64,000 nt of DNA from Prochlorococcus marinus str. MIT 9302. GTDB lineage: Bacteria; Cyanobacteriota; Cyanobacteriia; PCC-6307; Cyanobiaceae. Below, piece after piece: positions 37,889-48,034 of this stretch. A program made the position numbers and the translations under genes. Location: positions 1 to 64,000 of the forward strand of contig NZ_JNAM01000006.1 in the NCBI RefSeq assembly GCF_000759975.1, in the 5' to 3' direction. Below the pieces are notes generated by a model. That model ran no database searches and was not told the DNA's origin. It was given only the letters and a program-made list of their open reading frames with translations. Positions within the stretch are counted from its first letter, which is position 1. Each line of letters begins with the position of its first letter.

Positions 37889-39409
37889 TTAATTATCCAA
37901 ACAGGCTAATGATTTTAGAATTCCCTTAGCTTTATTTATTGTCTCTTGATATTCATTTTCAGGTGATGAATCCGCAACTATTCCAGCGCCTGCCTGCACT
38001 GACACATTATAGTTTCCATCTTCTGAGGGTTTAACTATCATAGTTCTTATTGTAATTGCCGTATTTAATGCACCGTTAATATCAATCGATCCATAAACAC
38101 CCGCATAAGGTCCTCTAGCATCTTTTTCAAAATGTTTAATCAATTGCATTGCTCTTATTTTTGGCGCGCCAGTTACTGTCCCTGCGGGGAAACATGCCTT
38201 TAGCAAATCCCATACATCAGTGTTATTTTTTAAGATTCCCTCAACTTCACTAACTATATGCATAACATGTGAATATTTCTCAATAACCATTAAATCTTTG
38301 ACCTCCACAGTACCAACTTCACAAACCCTCCCAAGATCATTTCTTCCAAGATCTATTAGCATTACATGCTCAGCTATCTCTTTTGGATCTTTTAATAAAT
38401 CTTTTTCAAATTCTAGATCTTGTTTATTATCAATACCTCTAGGTCTTGTACCAGCTATTGGTCTTAAGCTTGCAACAATCTGACTATTTTTATTTTTTTC
38501 AGCTTTTACCATTACTTCAGGACTTGAACCTATCAGATACCATGATCCAAAATCAAAAAATGACATGTATGGAGAGGGATTCACCATCCTCAAACTTCTA
38601 TATAAATTAAAAGGAACATTATTAACTTGAGTTTGAAATCTCTGACTTATAACAATTTGGAAGATATCTCCTTTTCTTATATATTCTTTTGCAGAGAGAA
38701 CTGCATCCTCAAAATCTTTTTTCTTCCAATTACTTTTAAGATCTAAATTCAAATTCTCATTTTCATTCCAATCTAAAAACTCGTATTCTTTTAGAGGAAC
38801 TTTCATTAAATTTCTAGTTTTCTGAATTTTAGAAATTGATTCTAGATAAACTTCTTCAACAGAAGAATCTTTTAAAGAAGTTGTATCTGAGTAAACTACT
38901 GCGGTTATACATCTTTTGATTTGATCGAAAATAACTATCTGATCAAAAAACATCCAGGAACCATAAGGTATATTGTTTTCTTGTATTTCATTTATTGGAA
39001 CGCTTGGTTCTATCCGATTAATTAATTCATAACCCCAAGACCCATATAATTGTCCAATTGATGGTAAGTCATTAAGCATTAATGATTTATATTCCTTTGT
39101 CCAAGTTCTTAAAATATTAAAGGGATCCCCTTTATGAATTTCAGTTTTTCCATTATTCCACGTTTTAACTATTTCTTTTCCATAACAAACCGCTTCCCAA
39201 AGGGGTTTGGTTGCTATAACACTCCACCTACCCAAAGTCTCCCCACCTTCAACAGACTCAAGAAAAACACCATGTGAATCCTTTTCTGACAATTTTAACC
39301 ATGTCGATAATGGAGTCTCTAAATCTGCTGGCCAAGTTTGAGTAATAGGTATAAAATTCTTACCTTCCTTGTGAGCCTTAAAAAAATTATCTTTATTTGA
39401 GCTGATCAT
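37889..39409 (-). CDS. trpE: anthranilate synthase component I
   Basis: Makes anthranilate from chorismate with the TrpG amidotransferase, at the start of tryptophan synthesis. The chorismate-binding core is intact: IVASLRPIAGTRPRG, EHVMLIDLGRNDLGRV, CFPAGTVTGAPKIRAMQLI and VQAGAGIVADSSPENEYQET. 506 residues. It is followed directly by gshA and preceded by psaD. Confidence 0.93.
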   Translation of the reverse strand: MISSNKDNFFKAHKEGKNFIPITQTWPADLETPLSTWLKLSEKDSHGVFLESVEGGETLGRWSVIATKPLWEAVCYGKEIVKTWNNGKTEIHKGDPFNILRTWTKEYKSLMLNDLPSIGQLYGSWGYELINRIEPSVPINEIQENNIPYGSWMFFDQIVIFDQIKRCITAVVYSDTTSLKDSSVEEVYLESISKIQKTRNLMKVPLKEYEFLDWNENENLNLDLKSNWKKKDFEDAVLSAKEYIRKGDIFQIVISQRFQTQVNNVPFNLYRSLRMVNPSPYMSFFDFGSWYLIGSSPEVMVKAEKNKNSQIVASLRPIAGTRPRGIDNKQDLEFEKDLLKDPKEIAEHVMLIDLGRNDLGRVCEVGTVEVKDLMVIEKYSHVMHIVSEVEGILKNNTDVWDLLKACFPAGTVTGAPKIRAMQLIKHFEKDARGPYAGVYGSIDINGALNTAITIRTMIVKPSEDGNYNVSVQAGAGIVADSSPENEYQETINKAKGILKSLACLDN

Positions 39410-39468
39410 ACTAATAATGTCAACCCAAATTATAATTACATTCTTCTTTTATATCAACTTTGAGTAAC

Positions 39469-39891
39469 TTAATCAAAAGTATTCTTAGTTGTAAATTTCA
39501 ACCCAGCTGGATTAGGATTCTCACCTATTCGCCTTGGGTTATGACCAACTTTTTCCCTACCCTCATTAACTTTCTCAGGGAAAACACCATCTTTTGGATG
39601 TAAGAATTCCATATCACCACCAGGGAAAATTCTGTAAATTTTGAAGTCTTCAATTCTTGGCTTGAAAGCTCGTAATTGTGTACCTAGTGCAAGACATTGT
39701 TCTTTTCTTGCAAAGTACATTAAATTATCACCTTCATGCATAATAGCGGCACCACCGGTAGGTAATTCAAATGCTTGTTCTTTTGAACTATTCCATACAA
39801 TTGCATATTTTTCTTCGGTTTCTGCTGAGTTTAATAAACCCCCAGTACTTCCTATATGCTTTGGAAATTGACCAACTAAAGTTTCCGTCAT
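39469..39891 (-). CDS. psaD: photosystem I subunit II
   Basis: Stromal-side PSI subunit that docks ferredoxin and stabilises Psa[41 protein letters not shown] and the basic loop with [11 protein letters not shown] are diagnostic. 140 residues, no signal or membrane segment. An AGG directly before the ATG and a TATAAA-like box about 35 bases further upstream suggest a short leader. Confidence 0.98.
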   Translation of the reverse strand: MTETLVGQFPKHIGSTGGLLNSAETEEKYAIVWNSSKEQAFELPTGGAAIMHEGDNLMYFARKEQCLALGTQLRAFKPRIEDFKIYRIFPGGDMEFLHPKDGVFPEKVNEGREKVGHNPRRIGENPNPAGLKFTTKNTFD

Positions 39892-40002
39892 CCTAGATTT
39901 TGAGTTATTTATAATAAGAAATTAGCATTCATATTTTACAAAATTCAAAATTTACAAGAAAGTTTCTACATTATTTAATAAATGTAGAACTTATTTCTTA
40001 TT

Positions 40003-41367
40003 TCATTTTGAATCAGAAATCGGGAAAAATACTGTCAAACCTGTATCACGCCTTTGTGTAACATGCCCTCCTAAACTAGCTAACAACTTTTGAGTAGCAT
40101 TTTGACTTAGTTGTAAACTTCCTGTTTGAGGGTTCCAATTCAAAACAGGTCCAATATCAGAACCATTTTCTTTTTTTAGTATTTCGTTACTGTTACAATC
40201 TAATTTTTGTAATTTTAGTTGAAGTTTGAGTTTTTGGCCAGCTGGTCTTAATTCTAAAATCAATGTACTGCCCTCTTTCAATCCTCTAGTATTTTTATCA
40301 ATTAATCCCCTTAACATTAATTCTAATTTTTCAGAATCACTCAAAATTTGCGGAAGTTGACTTGGGATGTCTAACTTTAAAGAAATCCCACGTCGATTTA
40401 ATTGTTTATCCCATACAGGAGAAAGTTTTTTGAAAATTTCAGCTAAATTAATTTTTGCCAAGTTATTGAACGAGGGGACTTCATTACTTACTAATTCTGC
40501 AGCATTAAAAATTAAACCGAACCTATCAATTTGTTCATTACATTCATTATCTATTTGAATCAAACGATTTCTCATTGATTCATCCATATTATATTTTTTT
40601 AAAGTAGAACTTATTAGGGTTCTTATAGTGGCTAAGGGAGTTCTGACTTCATGAGAAATTGCACTTAACAATTTTGCTTCAGTTATTTGTACATTTTTTT
40701 TATCGTTTTTCTCAGAATTCTGGATATTATGGTTTGGACTCAACTTTGCTAATTTTGCCGATAATATTGGCCAAAAAATTTTTTCAAATTGATTATTAAA
40801 ATTAAGATTACCTAAATTATTGATTGCATTACGAAATTTAACTCCTTCCTCATAATTTTCTTGATTTAACTTCGTATGCATTAATTCAATTGAAATTTTT
40901 AAGCTGGCTTCATCACATTTCATTATTAGGATTTTCTCATCTTTTTTACCAGCAATTGATAATATACATTGAAAATTTGGGGTAATTATCATCAAAAAAG
41001 GTTCATAACCATCTTTCTGACTTAGATTTAAGACTTTATAATTACTAAAGAAATCACAATCCTTTTTTATCTTAGCTGAATGATCGGCTGGCAAAAAACC
41101 TGCATTATCTTTTTGAAAGTATGGAAACCCCTCAGGTGACCATAACCAACCTTGAAGTTTATTAAAAAATTTTTTATCATTAAGAGCTGGCAAAGGAGAG
41201 GCAACCCAAAGACCTCCCTGTTGGTAATTCTGAGAAAGGAACTCTTTTTGAATAACTTCTAAAGAAGCCCACCACATTCTTCTAGAGGTATCATCATCTA
41301 CATTTATAGTTTCAAATCCCTTAATTAAAAGATCTTGAATCTTTTTTATAGTAATTTGTGATTTCAT
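40003..41367 (-). CDS. histidine-kinase-like protein with degenerate ATPase domain
   Basis: The dimerisation/phosphoacceptor helix AISHEVRTPLATIRTLISST (His near residue 235) is canonical. The N-terminal half looks like a divergent sensor region with no membrane helix. The C-terminal HATPase is eroded: the N-box position reads RGLIDKNTRGLKEG and the expected DxGxG loop is replaced by GSDIGPVLNWNPQ, although a late GGHVTQRRDTGLTVFFPI strand remains. 454 residues from the ATG at 41367, which overlaps the rodA stop (TGATG). It may phosphorylate poorly or act as a regulator. Confidence 0.75.
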   Translation of the reverse strand: MKSQITIKKIQDLLIKGFETINVDDDTSRRMWWASLEVIQKEFLSQNYQQGGLWVASPLPALNDKKFFNKLQGWLWSPEGFPYFQKDNAGFLPADHSAKIKKDCDFFSNYKVLNLSQKDGYEPFLMIITPNFQCILSIAGKKDEKILIMKCDEASLKISIELMHTKLNQENYEEGVKFRNAINNLGNLNFNNQFEKIFWPILSAKLAKLSPNHNIQNSEKNDKKNVQITEAKLLSAISHEVRTPLATIRTLISSTLKKYNMDESMRNRLIQIDNECNEQIDRFGLIFNAAELVSNEVPSFNNLAKINLAEIFKKLSPVWDKQLNRRGISLKLDIPSQLPQILSDSEKLELMLRGLIDKNTRGLKEGSTLILELRPAGQKLKLQLKLQKLDCNSNEILKKENGSDIGPVLNWNPQTGSLQLSQNATQKLLASLGGHVTQRRDTGLTVFFPISDSK

Positions 41368-42635
41368 CAATTTCTTAATGATCTAGAGCGTTTTAATATA
41401 GATAAAACAAATCCAATAGATATAAAATTAATCACCAAAGACGTTCTACCATAACTCATAAAAGGAAGGGGAATTCCAGTGACTGGTCCTAATCCAATAG
41501 TCATAAATAAGTTAATAATTATTTGGAATAAAAAAGTTGAAGCGATTCCAATAACGATTAGAGATTCAAAGTCAGTCCTAGCAATTGTTGCAGTATTAAT
41601 AAGTTTTTTGATCAAAAAAAAGAACAACAATAAAACTATTATGCATCCCACAAAACCCAACTCTTCGCCTAAAGCACTGAATATAAAATCAGTATGTTGT
41701 TCTGGTATAAATTGCAAATTTGTCAGCTTACCTTGCAACAAACCAGTTCCAAAAAACCCTCCAGAACCAATTGCAATTTGACTCTGTATCAAATGATATC
41801 CACCACCTAAAGGATCTGAATTTGGATCTAAAAATAAAACTAATCTATCTTTTTGATATTCTTTTAAGCCATGTTGCCACAAAATTGGTGTCAATTTTGC
41901 CACCAATAAATGAAATAAAATAGCGATAGCAGAAAAAATAATTTTCTTTTTCGAAGATCTATAAGCAAGATATCCTATAAATGGAATCCAGAAAATAAGA
42001 AGAGTTGGTAAGGTTAAATATAATATAGAAGTATTAATACAAAAAACTAATATCAAAATCCACTCTACGGGCATTTGCGACCAATAGAGCATCACGCCTG
42101 TCAAAACTAATAAAACTAAAGAGGTACCTAAGTCTGGTTGAAAAAAGATTAATAACCAAGGAATAATCACTACTAATAAGGGCAATAATAAATCTCTAAT
42201 AGTTGAAATTATTTTTTTTTCTAGGACTAAAGCAAGAGTTAATACAGTGCTTAATTTAGCGACTTCTGAAGGCTGAAAAGAAAAGATGCCCAAGTTTATC
42301 CATCTTTGAGCTCCTGAAACTGAGATCCCAAAAAAATAAATTAGAAATAAGGATATTAAAGTACACAAATAGAATGGAATTAAATACTTTCTGATTCTCT
42401 CTAACGGTATATAAGAAATAAAAAATGCCAAAAAATAACCTAAAAAACCAGTTAAGATATGACTTAAATAATTCGATACTAAAAAATCACGCTGAATACT
42501 TTTAATTAAGAAACCTGAAATAATTACTAAAAACAGGGGAATTAAAAGAAGTGGGGAAAATAAAAATCCTCTACTAAAGTTGTCTTTTTTTTGTAAAAAT
42601 CCTCCCTTATTTAACAAAGAAATTCTCCTTAACAT
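41367..42635 (-). CDS. rodA: rod-shape peptidoglycan polymerase RodA
   Basis: SEDS-family glycosyltransferase for lateral wall growth. About ten membrane helices; the family pattern IPFMSYGRTSLVINFISIGF is near the C-terminus, with Arg where many relatives have a second Gly, and FQPDLGTSLVLLVLTGVM holds the catalytic Asp loop. 422 residues from the ATG at 42635; a TTG directly before it could add one codon. FtsW is the alternative, but the SYGxTS motif favours RodA. Confidence 0.88.
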   Translation of the reverse strand: MLRRISLLNKGGFLQKKDNFSRGFLFSPLLLIPLFLVIISGFLIKSIQRDFLVSNYLSHILTGFLGYFLAFFISYIPLERIRKYLIPFYLCTLISLFLIYFFGISVSGAQRWINLGIFSFQPSEVAKLSTVLTLALVLEKKIISTIRDLLLPLLVVIIPWLLIFFQPDLGTSLVLLVLTGVMLYWSQMPVEWILILVFCINTSILYLTLPTLLIFWIPFIGYLAYRSSKKKIIFSAIAILFHLLVAKLTPILWQHGLKEYQKDRLVLFLDPNSDPLGGGYHLIQSQIAIGSGGFFGTGLLQGKLTNLQFIPEQHTDFIFSALGEELGFVGCIIVLLLFFFLIKKLINTATIARTDFESLIVIGIASTFLFQIIINLFMTIGLGPVTGIPLPFMSYGRTSLVINFISIGFVLSILKRSRSLRN

Positions 42636-42638
42636 CAA

Positions 42639-43709
42639 TTATTTATTAAGAAATTGATTTTTAATTAATTGAGCTAAATTACAAAATTGAATAGAACTTT
42701 CCTTATTTGGCTGGCTTATTGAGATTGGTACTCCTTTATTGCTTTCATCAACAAGAGGAATTTCAATAGGAATTTGGGCTAATAATGGTAAATCATTTTC
42801 TTTAGCTAATGTTTGTCCACCACCTTTACCAAAAATTTCATATTTTTTACTTGGCATATCTGGCGGAATAAATACTGACATATTTTCTACAATTCCCAAT
42901 AAAGGTACGTGAAGTTGTTTGAACATTGCTAATCCCCTCCTTGCATCTTGCAAAGATACTTGTTGTGGGGTAGTAACTACAATAGCTCCAGAAATAGGTA
43001 CAGATTGAGAAAGGGAAATTTGAGCATCACCTGTTCCTGGAGGTAAGTCAATAACCAAAAAATCAAGATTATTCCATTCGACTTGGTAAAGAAATTGACG
43101 GATAATACTATTTAGCATTGGTCCTCTCCAAATAACTGGCTGACCTTCTTCTATGAGGAAACCCATTGATACTAATGAAATTCCATATTTATTTATTGGT
43201 ATTAACCTTTGATCATTACCACTACCTTCTGTAACCTTTGGATTCTGTTCGGCAACTCCCATCATTGAGGGAGTATTAGGCCCATAGATATCCGCATCAA
43301 GCAAACCAGTTTTTAAGCCTAATTTAGCTAAAGAACAAGCAAGATTCACTGCAATCGTACTTTTACCAACTCCACCTTTACCACTACTAACAGCGATGAT
43401 ATGTCGAATCCCATCAATCTGCTGCAACTCAGGACCATTACTTTCAGTTTTAGATTCTGTTTTAGAAAGATTATTATCTATCTCTATTTGAACATCATCA
43501 ATATCTTCAAAATCCAGTAGTATTTTGCGAACCTCTTGAACAATTCTATCTCTCTGAGAATTTGCGAATGAAGGTAATGATAGTGTTACGATAACTCTTG
43601 GTATAGTTACTCTTACGTTTTTAATCCAAGCTAATTCAATTACATTTTTCTTTGATCCAGCATCTAGAACCTTTTGTAAAGCAAAATTCGCATCTTCTAT
43701 TGTGGTCAT
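42639..43709 (-). CDS. mrp: Mrp/ApbC-type iron-sulfur carrier ATPase
   Basis: P-loop ATPase that helps deliver Fe-S clusters. The N-terminal MIP18-like domain (about 1-85) precedes SSGKGGVGKSTIAVNLACSL, the deviant Walker A, near residue 110; LLDADIYGPNTPSMMG and DLPPGTGDAQISLSQ follow. The CxxC of many Mrp proteins is absent (IPPDMPSKKYEIFGKGGG), a feature seen in cyanobacterial members. 356 residues. Confidence 0.93.
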   Translation of the reverse strand: MTTIEDANFALQKVLDAGSKKNVIELAWIKNVRVTIPRVIVTLSLPSFANSQRDRIVQEVRKILLDFEDIDDVQIEIDNNLSKTESKTESNGPELQQIDGIRHIIAVSSGKGGVGKSTIAVNLACSLAKLGLKTGLLDADIYGPNTPSMMGVAEQNPKVTEGSGNDQRLIPINKYGISLVSMGFLIEEGQPVIWRGPMLNSIIRQFLYQVEWNNLDFLVIDLPPGTGDAQISLSQSVPISGAIVVTTPQQVSLQDARRGLAMFKQLHVPLLGIVENMSVFIPPDMPSKKYEIFGKGGGQTLAKENDLPLLAQIPIEIPLVDESNKGVPISISQPNKESSIQFCNLAQLIKNQFLNK

Positions 43710-43823
43710 TAAATTTTTAAATATTTTGACAAGGTAGTCGACTGTTTAAAAGATTAAGAACTATGTCGAACTATCAAATAATAGGAAATAAGGTCCCCCT
43801 AAAAGAAATTATAAAGGGAAACT

Positions 43824-43829
43824 TATAAT
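43824..43829 (+). promoter_or_regulatory. putative -10 element of hemF
   Basis: TATAAT 37 bases before the hemF ATG; no good -35 box is visible. It would give a leader of about 30 bases. Confidence 0.4.
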
Positions 43830-43866
43830 TAACAAAAAACTTTTTTCTTAAAGATTTACTAAATAC

Positions 43867-44895
43867 ATGTTCAAAGAACCTCCTAAAAACTCGAGAGAAA
43901 AAACTAAAAATCTCTTATTAACTTTACAAGACAAAATTTGTTCAGGCCTTGAAAATGTAGATGGCAAAGGGAAATTCATTGAAGAATCCTGGCTAAGAGA
44001 CGAAGGTGGTGGTGGAAGATCAAGAGTATTGAAAAACGGTTCTATTTTTGAGCAAGCAGGAGTAAATTTCTCTGAAGTACAGGGTAAAGAATTACCTCAA
44101 TCAATAATCTCTCAGAGGCCCGAAGCAAAAGGTCATGAATGGTTTGCGACAGGAACTTCTATGGTGTTACATCCTAAGAATCCATATATTCCTACCGTTC
44201 ATCTGAATTATAGGTATTTCGAAGCTGGTCCTGTTTGGTGGTTTGGCGGAGGTGCAGACTTAACTCCTTTTTACCCTTATCTTTCTGATGTTAGAAATTT
44301 TCATAGAGAGCATAAAAAAGCTTGTGAGAAAGTTGATAAAGATTTACATAAAGTATTCAAACCATGGTGTGATGAATATTTCTTCTTGAAGCACAGAAAT
44401 GAATCTAGAGGCATAGGTGGTATTTTTTATGATTATCAAGATGGTTCAGGCAATACATATAGAGGAAATAATCTAAACGGAGAGGCAGCAAAAGCTTCAC
44501 AAAATATTGGCAAATCTGATTTAAAGTGGGATAGTTTATTTTCTTTAGCGGAAAACTGTGGGCAGGCATTCCTCCCTTCATATTTGCCCATTATTGAAAA
44601 CAGAGCTTCTCAAACATATACATCAAAAGAAAGAGAATTCCAGCTATATCGAAGAGGTAGATATGTCGAATTCAATTTAGTTTGGGATAGAGGGACAATT
44701 TTTGGATTACAAACAAATGGTAGAACCGAATCAATATTAATGTCATTACCGCCTTTAGCAAGATGGGAGTATGGATATAAAGCTAAAAAGGGTTCTAGAG
44801 AAGAATTTCTCACATCAATTTTTACAAAACCCCAAGATTGGTTAAATGATAAAGATTTAGAAAAATTCTGTATAGAGAATAATATCTTTGATTAA
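43867..44895 (+). CDS. hemF: oxygen-dependent coproporphyrinogen III oxidase
   Basis: Decarboxylates two propionates to give protoporphyrinogen IX, on the way to heme and chlorophyll. [20 protein letters not shown] shows the early motif, [20 protein letters not shown] and [12 protein letters not shown] are signatures, and [20 protein letters not shown] closes the active site. 342 residues. Confidence 0.97.
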   Translation: MFKEPPKNSREKTKNLLLTLQDKICSGLENVDGKGKFIEESWLRDEGGGGRSRVLKNGSIFEQAGVNFSEVQGKELPQSIISQRPEAKGHEWFATGTSMVLHPKNPYIPTVHLNYRYFEAGPVWWFGGGADLTPFYPYLSDVRNFHREHKKACEKVDKDLHKVFKPWCDEYFFLKHRNESRGIGGIFYDYQDGSGNTYRGNNLNGEAAKASQNIGKSDLKWDSLFSLAENCGQAFLPSYLPIIENRASQTYTSKEREFQLYRRGRYVEFNLVWDRGTIFGLQTNGRTESILMSLPPLARWEYGYKAKKGSREEFLTSIFTKPQDWLNDKDLEKFCIENNIFD

Positions 44896-44923
44896 AAATT
44901 ATCGAATTACTTTTTAACTTATC

Positions 44924-45481
44924 TTAAATAGGAGTTTTAAATAAAGAACCGTCGCTTTTCAATTGAAGTTTTTCTCCAAGTTCATTTTCTAAAGAGATTA
45001 ATTCATCCCTATGCGCTCTTAATCTCATTACAGTTGAATCAATATCATTTTCGTTGATCAATCTTAATTCAAATTTCTCCTCTCTTGCTGATTTTTTAAA
45101 ATAAACAATCCCAGACATAGGACCACCAATTAATCCTAAAAGAATAGGCCACCAACCTAATTCAGGATATATTTGAATAATTACTAATCCCAAAGCGCAA
45201 GATCCAAAACCGCCAAGAAAACCTAAAAAAATTGCTAAAAATTTACTAGAAACGACTTGCCCCTTAAATATTAAAATTCTTTGTTCAAAATCTCCTCCAG
45301 TTTGCTTCCAACCCCTTAAATTAAGCCATTCACATAAACTATTTAAAACCTTAATTGGCTGCTGAGAAGATGAAATCTCAACAATGGTAGTTCTATCTTT
45401 ACTTGAAGCTCTAAGAAAAAAAAATAATCCTATAGCGAGAAGAATTGTCAGCAATAATGTTGAATTTAAGGAATAGGACAT
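44924..45481 (-). CDS. CCB2/CCB4-like cytochrome b6f cofactor assembly protein
   Basis: 185 residues with an N-terminal membrane helix (about 5-24) and a central helical hairpin (FLAIFLGFLGGFGSCALGLVI, then WWPILLGLIGGPMSGIVYF), then a charged tail. The layout matches cyanobacterial DUF2930 proteins, annotated as cofactor assembly of complex C subunit B, which in algae and plants attach heme ci to cytochrome b6. Substrate role inferred from family only. Confidence 0.7.
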   Translation of the reverse strand: MSYSLNSTLLLTILLAIGLFFFLRASSKDRTTIVEISSSQQPIKVLNSLCEWLNLRGWKQTGGDFEQRILIFKGQVVSSKFLAIFLGFLGGFGSCALGLVIIQIYPELGWWPILLGLIGGPMSGIVYFKKSAREEKFELRLINENDIDSTVMRLRAHRDELISLENELGEKLQLKSDGSLFKTPI

Positions 45482-45646
45482 TAAATTAATTTTTTCTAGT
45501 AACTCGAGAATAAAAATTAAAGTTACACCATATTATAATTTTTTTGATTTATTCTGTAAAATAAGTCTATATAGATAAAAATTCTCAATTAAATAAAAAC
45601 CTACGTTATATCACAAATCTTAAATGACTCTAAATATTTATTAAAT

Positions 45647-46282
45647 ATGAATTTTGAAAATAAAAATATTGATCTTCTTTATAGTGATTTAACCGCAGAT
45701 TTATATAATCTTTATAAAAAATCATCCTACTTAGCTATTGATACTGAAGCAATGGGGTTAATTCATGGAAGAGATAGATTGTGTTTAGTACAAATATGTA
45801 ATGAATTCAAAAAAACATCCTGTATAAAAATCGAACTTAATACATCATCTTCTCCTCATTTAAAAGCACTTCTAGAAGATGAAAAAATTACTAAAATCTT
45901 TCATTATGCGAGATTTGATCTAGCAGCGCTAAAATGCAACCTTGGAATTAATTCAAAAAATATTTTTTGTACAAAAATTGCTAGTAAATTGGCAAGAACA
46001 TATACAAATAAGCACGGTTTAAAAGATTTAATTAATGAATTGTTAGGGATAGAATTAGACAAAAGCTCACAAAGCAGTGATTGGGGTAGTAACGAAGATT
46101 TAACAAAAGATCAATTAGAATATGCAGCAAATGATGTTAGATATTTAATTGAAGCGATGCAGAAATTAAAAATTATCTTAGAGAGAGAAAATAGATATGA
46201 GTTGGCTCAAAAATGTTTCAAAGCAATTGCTGTGCATGCTGATTTAGACATACTTAAATTTTCAAATATATTTGAACATTAA
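45647..46282 (+). CDS. rnd: RNase D-like 3'-5' exonuclease
   Basis: DEDDy nuclease for RNA 3' ends. Exo I is LAIDTEAMGLIHGRDRLCLVQ (Asp32, Glu34), Exo II is ITKIFHYARFDLAAL, and Exo III is DQLEYAANDVRYLIEA with Tyr and Asp. 211 residues: only the catalytic domain, without the HRDC domains of E. coli RNase D. Confidence 0.9.
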   Translation: MNFENKNIDLLYSDLTADLYNLYKKSSYLAIDTEAMGLIHGRDRLCLVQICNEFKKTSCIKIELNTSSSPHLKALLEDEKITKIFHYARFDLAALKCNLGINSKNIFCTKIASKLARTYTNKHGLKDLINELLGIELDKSSQSSDWGSNEDLTKDQLEYAANDVRYLIEAMQKLKIILERENRYELAQKCFKAIAVHADLDILKFSNIFEH

Positions 46283-46285
46283 AAA

Positions 46286-46552
46286 TCAATCTTCAGTTAA
46301 AAAATTATCTTCATCATTCATAGTTTCCATAAGCTTATCGAGTATTCTTGAAGAGCTTAATTTTTCACCTTCATTTTCTTCACAAATTTCTAATAGATTT
46401 TGAGCAACTTGTATTTTTTCTTGAATAGTTTTAGAGCCTTCTTTTGCAATTTGAATTTCTACTTTCTTCTTAGCAGAAGATAAGCTTATACTCATAATCT
46501 TTGCAATCTCTGCGCAAATTTTTAGATATTGCCGATCATTTATTGGATACAT
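46286..46552 (-). CDS. small conserved hypothetical protein
   Basis: 88 residues, mostly helical and acidic at the C-terminus (ending in DNFLTED). No signal, membrane segment or motif that I recognise. It lies between rnd (three bases away, convergent) and the glycosyltransferase-like gene, with its own short upstream gap. Confidence 0.65.
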   Translation of the reverse strand: MYPINDRQYLKICAEIAKIMSISLSSAKKKVEIQIAKEGSKTIQEKIQVAQNLLEICEENEGEKLSSSRILDKLMETMNDEDNFLTED

Positions 46553-46581
46553 AAAAAAATTTAAAACGCTCGTGTCATTTA

Positions 46582-47811
46582 CTAAGATAACAAATGAGTG
46601 TTCATGGAATCTACAATTTTCTTGCTTGCGCCAGAATGACCCATTCTTTTTTTTCCAATTTTCGCTTGCTCTAACCTATACATTTTTTCTCTCAAAAGTA
46701 AACTTAAACGTTTTAAAAGTATTTCTTTATTCTTGCAAACTAAAACGCTTCCTCCTAATAATCTTGATTGTCTTTTTGCAAATGATTTTGTAAATTGTGG
46801 TCCTGATCCTGGAAGAGATAGTGATGGAATTCCAAGGCCAGCAATTTGCTCTGTAGCTGTTCCGGCATTAGACAACCCAACTTCTGCCATACTGGCCCAT
46901 AAATTAAATTTTCCTTTTCCAATCACTACATATTGATCTTTCTTTTTCCATACTGAATCTTCATCAATCAAGAATTCAAATTTACTCTGTTTTAAAAAAC
47001 CATATTTAATTAAATAACTTTGAATTTTAATCACATTTGCATTAATGCTCAAAGGTAAAAGTATTAGCAAATCCTTAGGTGTATAAAAATCTTGCAAACA
47101 CTCAAGAAAATTATCAAGATTTTTTAATGCTTCTGGATACCTACTTCCAACCAATAAAATTATCCTTTTGAAAGAAATAATATTTGATATTTTGTCATTT
47201 TTTGCATTAACAAAATCCATCATTGGATTACCCAAGTATTTTGCATGAATATTTTTTCTCTTCAAATTTTTAGCTGTAATTTTATCTCTCATAATTAAAT
47301 TTTTACATCTTGGAGATGACATTAAAAACATTTCCCATGGGTCCCATTCAGAACCTTTCAATTTATGATATGAATCGCTTAAATCCCAACCGGGTCCACT
47401 ACTCCAAGTATGGTCACTTTTTGGAGTTCCAATAAAACTGAATTCGCATTGTGAACTCCATGCGTAAAGTAATGGTAGAAAGTCTCCCACTGCAATAATC
47501 TTGCAATTTTGTTTTGACTTTTGTTTTACAATTAAAAAATTTCTTAAATTATCAATTAAAAATCCTGCAAACAAATCAAGCAAAAATCCCTTCAGGCTTT
47601 GATTACTAAAACCTCCACTAGGCAACTCTTTTAAATATCCTATTTTACGAAAATTCTTTGATTTTATTGAATTAAATACATCTCCATTGCCTACTAAAGG
47701 CAAAACTTCAATATTTTTATTTTTTATTTTTTTTAATAATCTTTTTATTATTTCTGATGCGATTACATCCTCTCCATGGCCATTGCATATAAATAATAGA
47801 GAATGAGTCAC
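46582..47811 (-). CDS. lipid-A-disaccharide synthase-related glycosyltransferase
   Basis: Cyanobacterial GT-B fold family related to LpxB (TIGR03492 type). SLLFICNGHGEDVIASEII at the start, the GTPKSDHTWSSGPGWDLSD segment and the C-terminal LSNAGTATEQIAGLGIPSL fit it. I start at the GTG at 47809-47811 (409 aa), which is preceded by AGTAAG. The frame continues upstream to 48000, but that part reads antisense through tRNA-Cys. Sugar substrate unknown. Confidence 0.8.
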   Translation of the reverse strand: MTHSLLFICNGHGEDVIASEIIKRLLKKIKNKNIEVLPLVGNGDVFNSIKSKNFRKIGYLKELPSGGFSNQSLKGFLLDLFAGFLIDNLRNFLIVKQKSKQNCKIIAVGDFLPLLYAWSSQCEFSFIGTPKSDHTWSSGPGWDLSDSYHKLKGSEWDPWEMFLMSSPRCKNLIMRDKITAKNLKRKNIHAKYLGNPMMDFVNAKNDKISNIISFKRIILLVGSRYPEALKNLDNFLECLQDFYTPKDLLILLPLSINANVIKIQSYLIKYGFLKQSKFEFLIDEDSVWKKKDQYVVIGKGKFNLWASMAEVGLSNAGTATEQIAGLGIPSLSLPGSGPQFTKSFAKRQSRLLGGSVLVCKNKEILLKRLSLLLREKMYRLEQAKIGKKRMGHSGASKKIVDSMNTHLLS

Positions 47812-47853
47812 CTTACTGTTAAGATCATAAAAAGATTCAATTGAATCTTTTTC

Positions 47854-47924
47854 GGCGGCATGGCCAAGTGGTAAGGCAGAGGATTGCAAATCCTTTATCC
47901 CCAGTTCGAATCTGGGTGCCGCCT
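47854..47924 (+). tRNA. tRNA-Cys(GCA)
   Basis: 71-nt cloverleaf: acceptor GGCGGCA/TGCCGCC, anticodon GCA in TTGCAAA, T-arm CCCCAGTTCGAATCTGGG, discriminator T. It is the insertion site of the small element described next; its 3' end is duplicated at 49010-49037. Confidence 0.96.
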
Positions 47925-47930
47925 TCTTTA
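47903..47930 (+). repeat. att-like direct repeat, tRNA-Cys copy
   Basis: 28 bases from the T-arm of tRNA-Cys (AGTTCGAATCTGGG...) through the discriminator and seven bases beyond recur exactly at 49010-49037. Overlap with an intact tRNA 3' end is typical of tyrosine-recombinase attachment sites. Confidence 0.85.
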
Positions 47931-48009
47931 TATTAGTAAAAATATTCGTTGCAATCCCTTCCAATACCTTGAGTTTCGAGTATCTATTCTTAAATTTCAA
48001 AGCGTTATG

Positions 48010-48034
48010 AATGGTAGGAAAGTGGTAGGAAAGT
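48010..48034 (+). repeat. internal 25-bp direct repeat, left copy
   Basis: Built from AAT followed by two tandem 11-mers GGTAGGAAAGT. An exact copy is at 48929-48953. Position near the left end suggests an arm-type binding site for a recombinase or excision factor (inference). Confidence 0.85.

Noticed and set aside
47812-48000. N-terminal extension (to an ATG at 48000) of the lipid-A-disaccharide-synthase-like gene
   Set aside because: It reads antisense through tRNA-Cys, giving the familiar spurious peptide AAPRFELG...; the GTG at 47811 with AGTAAG before it fits the family start.
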